DNA from: Clostridia bacterium
GTDB taxonomy: Bacteria > Bacillota > Clostridia > Oscillospirales > CAG-272
Reading direction: 5' to 3'
Assembly (NCBI GenBank): GCA_017451975.1
Contig: JAFTNI010000085.1
Span: 1 to 11,196, forward strand
Length of the DNA stretch: 11,196 nt
The notes under the pieces were generated by a model. The model had not been told where the DNA came from. It did not search any database and worked only from the letters and a program-made list of their open reading frames with translations. This document shows, in pieces, positions 6,269 to 11,196 of the stretch. The number at the start of each line of letters is the position of its first letter. Positions within the stretch are counted from its first letter, which is position 1. A program made the position numbers and the translations under genes.

Positions 6269-7798
6269 TCACCTCGGTTTCTCTGTTTCCGCAAGCAGCT
6301 GCGCGTACGTTGCGCCGCAGGAAACGGCGATACTGTGCGCGTGCGCAAGCCCATCGGGGCTTCGCCTTACTATTCGGTACGTGCGTTGCTCGCTTGCATC
6401 GTCCATTGCTTCAGCAACAAAGCTTAGCAAGCGCTTATCGCGCAAGGCAAGCTCAAAAAAATGCGTAACAAAGCCGCAGGTAGCACCGAGCGAGAATATT
6501 TTTTCAAAAACTTTTTCCGACAGTATTACTGCGTCGCCGCGCCGCGTGCCAACAAAACATTCGTTAAATAAAAGCACGCTGTTTTCCTTGGCGGCGGAAA
6601 GTATAGCCCTCACCCTTTCAAGCTCGTCCTCAAGCCTGCTCTTACCCACGGTTTCTGCCCTGTTGAAATGGGTTGCCATGAAGCCGCAAAAGGGGGCTTC
6701 AAATTTTTCAGCAGGCACGGGCAGCCCGTGTGCCGCCAGAAAAACGCATTGTCCAAACGAGCGCAAAAACGTTGTTTTTCCGCCTTGGTTCGCCCCCGAA
6801 ACGACGAATATATCGCCTTTTTGTATTTCGGCAGAGTTTGCCACAATCAAATCGGGCTTACCGAGCTTTACGGCAAGCGAAACATCGTAAACATTGCGCA
6901 TACAAATCGTACCTTCGACGGTTTTCGGCAAAGCAAACGAAAAACCTGCTTTTTCATATTTCTTAATAAATTCAATATAGCCCGTAAAAAACAAAATTTC
7001 ATCGCGCAGGTCTATAAGACTATAGAAATCAAGCAGCTTGTTTTCCTCATAGAAAAGCTCAAGCTCCTCAAAAACAGAAGCGTTTTGCGCCTTCATAAGC
7101 GCCAGCAATGCTTCCTCCAGCGGTGAAAGCTGAACGTTATTAACCGCGGAAAAAGAGAAATTGAGCTTTGCGCCCAATATATCCTCTGCCAGAAGTGCGA
7201 TTTTATCGGAAAGAGGCTCTTTTTCCGAAACTGCCGTTTTTATGTTTTGCTCCATAAAGTCGGCATACAGGGAAAGTGCGAGCATTTCGTCTATCTTTCC
7301 CATAAGCTCTTGCGCCCTTGTGTATAGCCCTGTTTCGGCTTTTCTCAAAAGCTCTGCTGCATACCCGTGAAGCCCCGCAAGCCCGCGCGAAGCCGCGCCC
7401 TCGGTTATTTCAAGCAAGTAACGAAGCGCCGCGCAATATTCCAAAACAGCGCAAAGAAAGCAATGGTTTCTGGCATCTTTATTTTTTATATCGATTATGT
7501 TTCTGCAGTGCTGCTTTAAAGTATAAAGCTTTGATGCCATGCGCTTCATACTATCGAAAACGGCGGAAGAGCCGTATAGCTCTTCCGCCGTTTCTCCGCG
7601 CAGCTTTTGCGTATCTTTATCATATGGAGGAAAAAGCAAATATTCGCTCGGAAAATCGGGCGTGAGCTTACGTATTTCGTCAATTATAGCAGTAATGTTC
7701 AGGTCTTTTACCGCCGCAGACGAAAATTCTTCGCCTTTTCTTTTGCAGAAATCGCTTCTCGTTTTTTCGTTTGCAAATAAAATCGAAAAGTGCGCCAT
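6269..7798 (-). CDS. MutS-like ATPase B (divergent paralogue)
   Basis: A 509-aa protein starting MAHFSILFANEKTRSDFCKR. Residues 1-300 are mostly helical, and about 295-509 form the MutS-type ATPase: Walker A SGANQGGKTTFLRS (334-347), a signature region around HFNRAETVGKSRLEDEL (377-393), Walker B VLLFNECF (408-415) and VTH with H446. As in the neighbour, N412 replaces the Walker B Asp while E413 is kept. The two proteins align well only around the ATPase motifs. No mismatch-recognition domain, Smr domain or clamp-binding motif was noticed. Start 7798 is chosen because GGGTG lies 6 bases upstream; a GTG at 7807 has no SD. The gap to the regulator gene upstream is 12 bases and holds the SD, so the three genes form one unit. 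A 36-base perfect hairpin lies in codons 69-81. Confidence 0.87.
   Translation of the reverse strand: MAHFSILFANEKTRSDFCKRKGEEFSSAAVKDLNITAIIDEIRKLTPDFPSEYLLFPPYDKDTQKLRGETAEELYGSSAVFDSMKRMASKLYTLKQHCRNIIDIKNKDARNHCFLCAVLEYCAALRYLLEITEGAASRGLAGLHGYAAELLRKAETGLYTRAQELMGKIDEMLALSLYADFMEQNIKTAVSEKEPLSDKIALLAEDILGAKLNFSFSAVNNVQLSPLEEALLALMKAQNASVFEELELFYEENKLLDFYSLIDLRDEILFFTGYIEFIKKYEKAGFSFALPKTVEGTICMRNVYDVSLAVKLGKPDLIVANSAEIQKGDIFVVSGANQGGKTTFLRSFGQCVFLAAHGLPVPAEKFEAPFCGFMATHFNRAETVGKSRLEDELERVRAILSAAKENSVLLFNECFVGTRRGDAVILSEKVFEKIFSLGATCGFVTHFFELALRDKRLLSFVAEAMDDASEQRTYRIVRRSPDGLAHAHSIAVSCGATYAQLLAETEKPR
7558..7593 (-). repeat. Perfect 15-bp-stem hairpin inside the mutS-like gene B
   Basis: Bases 7558-7572 and 7579-7593 are exact inverted copies (15 bp) around a 6-base loop. 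The stem core is CGGCGGAAGAGC, very G+C-rich, with AAA/TTT at its base. On the coding strand it is followed by TTTTC, so it resembles an intrinsic terminator with a short U run. It lies about 205-240 bases into the coding sequence and encodes residues about 69-81 (ETAEELYGSSAVF). Confidence 0.85.
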
Positions 7799-7810
7799 AT
7801 TATTCACCCA

Positions 7811-8479
7811 TCAATATTCGTTATTTTTTATCGTATACCCCTCGCCGCGCACGGTGGAGATGATCTTTATGCCGAATTTTTCATCGAGCTTTTCGCGAAG
7901 GTAGCGCACGTAAACGTCAACTATGTTCGTATCTGCGCCGCCGTCCTTGCCCCACACAGCAGCCGCCGCTGCCGCGCGCGTTACGGTTTCGCCCTTATGC
8001 TTCACAAGCAGCAGCAAAAGTGCAAATTCGCGCCCCGTAAGCTCCACGGTTTCGCGCTTGTAGGAAACGGTGTGCGTGGCTTCGCTCAGAATAAGCGAGT
8101 CTGCCGCGCTTTTGCGGCGCTTCGCGGGGCGCACGCCGAATTCCGCCTCCTCGCTCTTTTCGAAGAAAGAGGAAAGGAACGACGCCATAAGAAACGGCCG
8201 CGGAAAAACGCGGAAGCCCGCGGCTACCTTTGCGCTCACGCTTTCCAGCGCCTCGGGGTAGCCGAAAAGCAAAACCTGCGTTTTTTCAAGCTCGGCAAGC
8301 TCCTCGGTTTCCGCGGCAAAAAGCTCTGCATCAAGCACAGTGAAATCGCAAAGGGGTATTTCTTTTTTCGTTTCCTGCGAAAGCTCCCGCGCCTCGCACG
8401 CCTGCGCGCCGAAGGCGGAAACCTCCAGAAAAAGCATTCTGGAAAAAATTTCGTCTTTCGTAATTATAAGAACTTTCAT
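7811..8479 (-). CDS. Orphan OmpR/PhoB-type response regulator with degenerate receiver
   Basis: A 222-aa protein starting MKVLIITKDEIFSRMLFLEV. The receiver (1-108) keeps the acidic pair D9/E10 and the likely phospho-acceptor D50 (FTVLDAEL). It lacks the Thr/Ser at the end of strand 4 (LLFGYP, 71-75) and has Arg94 instead of the conserved Lys (VFPRPF, 91-96). The C-terminal winged helix (about 125-222) is intact, with ELTGREFALLLLL (146-158), NIVDVYVRYLREKLDEKFG (185-203) and ISTVRGEGYTI (207-217). No histidine kinase gene is in the window, so it may work without phosphorylation. Start 8479 matches the beginning of the receiver fold; a TTG reading at 8533 would add unrelated residues. The SD is weak (GAGAG, about 12 bases upstream). 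The next gene, a mutS-like ATPase, follows after 12 bases, so the regulator may control or work with the pair. Confidence 0.86.
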   Translation of the reverse strand: MKVLIITKDEIFSRMLFLEVSAFGAQACEARELSQETKKEIPLCDFTVLDAELFAAETEELAELEKTQVLLFGYPEALESVSAKVAAGFRVFPRPFLMASFLSSFFEKSEEAEFGVRPAKRRKSAADSLILSEATHTVSYKRETVELTGREFALLLLLVKHKGETVTRAAAAAAVWGKDGGADTNIVDVYVRYLREKLDEKFGIKIISTVRGEGYTIKNNEY

Positions 8480-8531
8480 ATTTTTTAATTCTCTCTTACA
8501 AGGAATTTTCCGCATAGGTTGCGGGTGCAGC

Positions 8532-8562
8532 AAGCCCCTGCCCTGCGGTTTAAACGGGGCTT
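8532..8562 (-). other. Weak hairpin between parC and the regulator gene
   Basis: AAGCCCC (8562-8556 on the minus strand) pairs with GGGGCTT (8538-8532) around a 17-base loop, 20 bases after the parC stop. No T run follows, so it may be an inefficient terminator or an mRNA end stabiliser. The rest of the 103-base gap (8480-8582) shows no convincing promoter. Confidence 0.35.
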
Positions 8563-8582
8563 AAAGTGCGTTCCTGCTTCGG

Positions 8583-10793
8583 TCACTTCTTGAGCGTGGT
8601 AAGCTGCGCGGGGATTTTCGTTTTGCGCAAGCCCGTGGTATCGGGGTACTTATTTTCGAAATCCTTCAGCGCAAATTTCACTTCATCGCCCGCCTTCAGC
8701 GCAACTAGAGTAGAGCCGATGCTCGTGCGCGTGGTTTTAAGCGGCAAAAGCTTCGTGTTTATAATAGCTCCCTTGCCCGATTTCGTGCCAACAAGAATAT
8801 CGAAGGGCTCGCTTTCATATATCGCCGTAACAAGGGGCGAGGCATCGGAATACGCCGCCACGAGCTTTTTGCGGTTGCCCTTTGTTTCATATGAGGTTAC
8901 GGGTATCTTCACGCCCTTGCCGCACGCGAAGATGTACACGATATTGTGCCCTTCCTCGTATTTTTTCAGCGCCTTCATGGCAATGGGCTTTTCGTCCTTT
9001 TCAAATTCCAGCTTAGCGGGCACAAATTCGCCGAGCGAGGAGGTTTTCACCTGCTCAAATTCGCAAACGCGCGATTTGTATATCTTCTGCTTATTGGTGA
9101 TGAAAAGTATTTCGTCGGTGTTTTCCGCGTCCTCCTCCTGCACGACCTTGTCGCCCTCCTTAAGCTTCTGCTCGTCGCTGCCTCGCATTGCGCTTGCGCG
9201 CAAGGATTGGTGAGTTATCTTTTTGAAGAAGCCGTCGCGCGTGAGCACAAGGCGCACGGAGTAGTTTTCAACCTGCTCCTCTTCGGAGTATTCGCCTATA
9301 TCGTCGTAGAGAAGGCGAGTTTTGCGCGGGAGCGCGTATTTATCCTTTATCTTTTTAAGCTGCTTTGCAATGTATTTTTTCAGCTTTTTTTCCGAGCCGA
9401 GTATGGCGCGCAGCTCGTCTATTTCCCTTTGCAGGCTTTGTATTTCAGAGGTGCGCTCTACAATATATTCGCGGTTGAGGTGGCGCAGCTTTATTTCCGC
9501 AATATACTCTGCCTGAACCTCGTCCAGGCTAAAGCCGGCCATAAGGTTCGGCACAACGTCCTTTTCCTTTTCCGTTTCGCGGACTATTCTTATCGCTTTA
9601 TCTATATCAAGCAATATTTCGCCAAGACCGAGCAAAAGGTGAAGCTTTTCCTGCTTCTTTTCCATATCGAAGGTGAGCTCGCGCGAAACGCAGCCCATGC
9701 GGAAGCGCACCCACTCCGTAAGTATTTCCTTTATGCCCATCGTACGCGGCGTGCCGTCAACGAGTATGTTGAAGTTGCAGGCAAAATTATCCTGAAGCGG
9801 CGTTTTTTTGAAAAGCTTTGCCATAAGCTTTTCGGGGTCTGTGCCGCGGCGCAGGTCGAGCGTAAGCTTGAAGCCGTGAAGGTCGATTTCGTTTCTGGCG
9901 TCGATAACCTCGCGAAGCGAGCCTTCCTTTATCATATCCGTTATTTTTTTGAGTATAAGCTCTATGGTTGTGGAATACGGAATTTCCAGGACTTCTATGC
10001 AGTTTTCTGCTTTATCGTAAACGTAGCGCGCGCGGAGCGTAAAGCTCCCCTCGCCCGTTTCGTAAATACGGCGCAGCTTTTCGCGGTCGTAAACAATGCC
10101 CGCACCGCCCGAAAAATCGGGGGCTTTTATAATATCGAGAAGGTCGTCTGTAGTAATTTCGGGGTTTTCGAGCAAAGCCACCGTGCCATCGCATATTTCG
10201 CCGAGGTTGAAGGAGCAAATTTTGCTCGCCATGCCGACGGCAATGCCCATATTGGGCGAAACAAGCACGTTCGGGAAAGCCGTGGGAAGAAGCACAGGCT
10301 CCTTCATAGTGGCATCGTAGTTATCCGTCATTTCCACGGCGTTTTTATCTATGCCGCCGAAAATTTCGTTACAGAACGTGTCTAGCTTCGCTTCCGTGTA
10401 ACGCGAAGCGGCATATGCCATATCAGAGCTGTATTGCTTGCCGAAGTTACCTTTTGAATCTACGAACGGGTGCAAAAGCGCGCCGTTGCCGCGCGTAAGG
10501 CGCACCATCGTTTCGTAGATTGCGGCGTCGCCGTGTGGGTTGAGCTTCATCGTCGCGCCGACGATGTTCGTGCTTTTTGTGCGCGCGCCCGTGAGCAAGC
10601 CCATTTTATACATCGTATAAAGCAGCTTTCTGTGCGAGGGCTTGAAGCCGTCTATTTCAGGTATTGCGCGTGAAACTATAACCGTCATAACATACGGCAT
10701 ATAGTTTTTTTCTATTGTTTCCGTTATAGGCTGCGGAGTTATGGGCGCGGGGGGAAGGTTTAATGTATCTTTTCTGCTTTTCGTTTTTGCCAT
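8583..10793 (-). CDS. parC: DNA topoisomerase IV subunit A
   Basis: A 736-aa protein with a complete type IIA topoisomerase A subunit. The winged-helix/tower/coiled-coil breakage-reunion domain (about 30-490) includes SRAIPEIDGFKPSHRKLLYTMY (41-62), the quinolone region NPHGDAAIYETMVRL (85-99) and the active-site Tyr132 in ASRYTEAKL. The beta-pinwheel C-terminal domain covers about 505-736. It cuts and rejoins DNA in a heterotetramer with ParE to unlink daughter chromosomes. I call it ParC because no GyrA box (QRRGGKG) is seen in the C-terminal domain and parE ends just upstream. In the quinolone region Ala90 takes the place of the E. coli GyrA Ser83 equivalent, and Glu94 that of Asp87. SD GGAG lies 8 bases before the ATG. 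The upstream gap to parE is filled by an inverted-repeat element. The N-terminus has a Pro-rich extension (LPPAPITPQP, 13-22). Confidence 0.93.
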   Translation of the reverse strand: MAKTKSRKDTLNLPPAPITPQPITETIEKNYMPYVMTVIVSRAIPEIDGFKPSHRKLLYTMYKMGLLTGARTKSTNIVGATMKLNPHGDAAIYETMVRLTRGNGALLHPFVDSKGNFGKQYSSDMAYAASRYTEAKLDTFCNEIFGGIDKNAVEMTDNYDATMKEPVLLPTAFPNVLVSPNMGIAVGMASKICSFNLGEICDGTVALLENPEITTDDLLDIIKAPDFSGGAGIVYDREKLRRIYETGEGSFTLRARYVYDKAENCIEVLEIPYSTTIELILKKITDMIKEGSLREVIDARNEIDLHGFKLTLDLRRGTDPEKLMAKLFKKTPLQDNFACNFNILVDGTPRTMGIKEILTEWVRFRMGCVSRELTFDMEKKQEKLHLLLGLGEILLDIDKAIRIVRETEKEKDVVPNLMAGFSLDEVQAEYIAEIKLRHLNREYIVERTSEIQSLQREIDELRAILGSEKKLKKYIAKQLKKIKDKYALPRKTRLLYDDIGEYSEEEQVENYSVRLVLTRDGFFKKITHQSLRASAMRGSDEQKLKEGDKVVQEEDAENTDEILFITNKQKIYKSRVCEFEQVKTSSLGEFVPAKLEFEKDEKPIAMKALKKYEEGHNIVYIFACGKGVKIPVTSYETKGNRKKLVAAYSDASPLVTAIYESEPFDILVGTKSGKGAIINTKLLPLKTTRTSIGSTLVALKAGDEVKFALKDFENKYPDTTGLRKTKIPAQLTTLKK

Positions 10794-10822
10794 ATTTTTT
10801 ACTCCGTTGTGTAAGAAGTTTT

Positions 10823-10957
10823 AGCCTCCCTTGTGCAAAGGGAGGTGGATTTTGCGAAGCAAAAGACGGAGGGATTGTTTTGTTTATATAACAACTATGT
10901 CTTTTTTACAATCCCTCCGTCAACTTGCGTTGACAGCTCCCTTTACACAAGGGAGCC
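10823..10957. repeat. MITE-like nested inverted-repeat element between parE and parC
   Basis: About 135 bases with no coding content. The ends are related inverted repeats: each carries a self-complementary 21-base unit of 8-bp stem and 5-base loop (CCTCCCTT/AAGGGAGG at 10826-10846, GCTCCCTT/AAGGGAGC at 10936-10956). Next to each is a second small hairpin (TTTTGC/GCAAAA at 10850-10864; GTCAAC/GTTGAC at 10919-10934). The inner arms GACGGAGGGATTGT (10865-10878) and its perfect complement (10908-10921) enclose a 29-base A+T-rich centre. The arms have diverged mostly in the second hairpin. From memory, similar repeats are scattered between genes in gut Clostridia; no transposase is present here. 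It sits in the transcribed parE-parC gap and would fold as a large RNA structure. Confidence 0.85.
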
Positions 10958-10979
10958 TTTATATTAAATGCTTAATTTC

Positions 10980-11196
10980 TTATATATCCGCATCTTTAAG
11001 ATAAAATTTACCGTTTTTGCGTATGAAATCCTTGCGCTCGGGCAGGTCTTCGCCGAGAAGGGTTTCGAAAATATAAGCCGTTTTTTCCGCGTCTGTGGGG
11101 CTTACCTGTATGAGCCTGCGCGTGGCTGGGTTCATAGTCGTCTGCCACATCATTTCGGGCTCGTTTTCACCAAGACCTTTAGAGCGTTGGATAGTA
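10980..11196 (-). CDS. parE: DNA topoisomerase IV subunit B, 3' end (cut by window edge)
   Basis: The last 71 codons and stop of a type IIA topoisomerase B subunit; the frame enters from the right edge at 11195. It contains RSKGLGENEPEMMWQTTMNP (4-23), matching the conserved KGLGE...TTMNP...R block at the end of the GyrB/ParE TOPRIM region. This is followed by ATRRLIQVSPTDAEKT and a C-terminus ending KDADI. The family supplies the ATPase and the metal-binding TOPRIM domain of topoisomerase IV. ParE rather than GyrB is inferred from the following parC. The stop at 10980-10982 is 186 bases from the parC start, and most of that gap is the inverted-repeat element. Confidence 0.9.
   Translation of the reverse strand, partial: TIQRSKGLGENEPEMMWQTTMNPATRRLIQVSPTDAEKTAYIFETLLGEDLPERKDFIRKNGKFYLKDADI

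Noticed and set aside
4825..7798. Idea that the two mutS-like frames are one frameshifted MutS gene
   Set aside because: Each has its own Walker A, Walker B and VTH switch, its own start and SD, so they are two complete genes.
7790..8488. Plus-strand open frame of 232 codons opposite the response regulator
   Set aside because: Shadow of the regulator gene; no motif, no SD and no supporting neighbours.
8946..10385. Long open frame on the plus strand (479 codons) opposite parC
   Set aside because: It is antisense to a clearly conserved topoisomerase gene, has no recognisable domain and no SD; codon bias of parC explains the lack of stops.
10548..10566. 8-bp palindrome with a 3-base loop in parC next to the quinolone region
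   Set aside because: The codons encode the strongly conserved NIVGATM segment, so protein constraint explains it.

Overview
The window looks like the chromosome of a spore-forming Clostridia member, most like the gut Oscillospiraceae/Lachnospiraceae-type Firmicutes. The evidence is a SpoIVB-type sporulation protease, a ParE/ParC pair of Firmicutes character, PadR/DUF2812 and AraC/CatA modules typical of such genomes, and strong AGGAGG-type ribosome binding sites. This assignment is inferred from gene content only. Every gene I accept is on the minus strand, so the window is read from its right end to its left end. Base composition is mosaic: parC, the regulator and spoIVB are visibly richer in G+C than the PadR cassette and the AraC/CatA pair.

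Right part (about 8480-11196): the 3' end of parE (topoisomerase IV subunit B), then a 135-bp nested inverted-repeat element that looks like a MITE, then complete parC (subunit A).

Middle part (4771-8480): a tight three-gene unit of an orphan OmpR-type regulator with a degenerate receiver and two adjacent, divergent MutS-like ATPases (509 and 479 aa). Both ATPases carry Asn in place of the Walker B Asp. The unit ends at a clear intrinsic terminator. The larger mutS-like gene contains a perfect 15-bp-stem hairpin inside its coding sequence. This is the best candidate in the window for an undescribed system.

Left-middle part (2519-4760): a PadR-controlled cassette of padR, a DUF2812 membrane protein, a multi-pass membrane protein and a single-TM protein of unknown family. 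It starts at a perfect consensus promoter (TTGACA, 17 bp, TATAAT), has a dyad operator candidate over the transcription start, and ends in a long hairpin terminator that overlaps the last stop codon.

Left part (1-2391): a SpoIVB-like S55 serine peptidase without its usual recN/spo0A neighbours, its terminator, and then a two-gene unit of an AraC-GNAT fusion regulator joined by a TAATG overlap to a CatA-like acetyltransferase that runs off the left edge.

No tRNA, rRNA, CRISPR array, transposase or integrase was seen.
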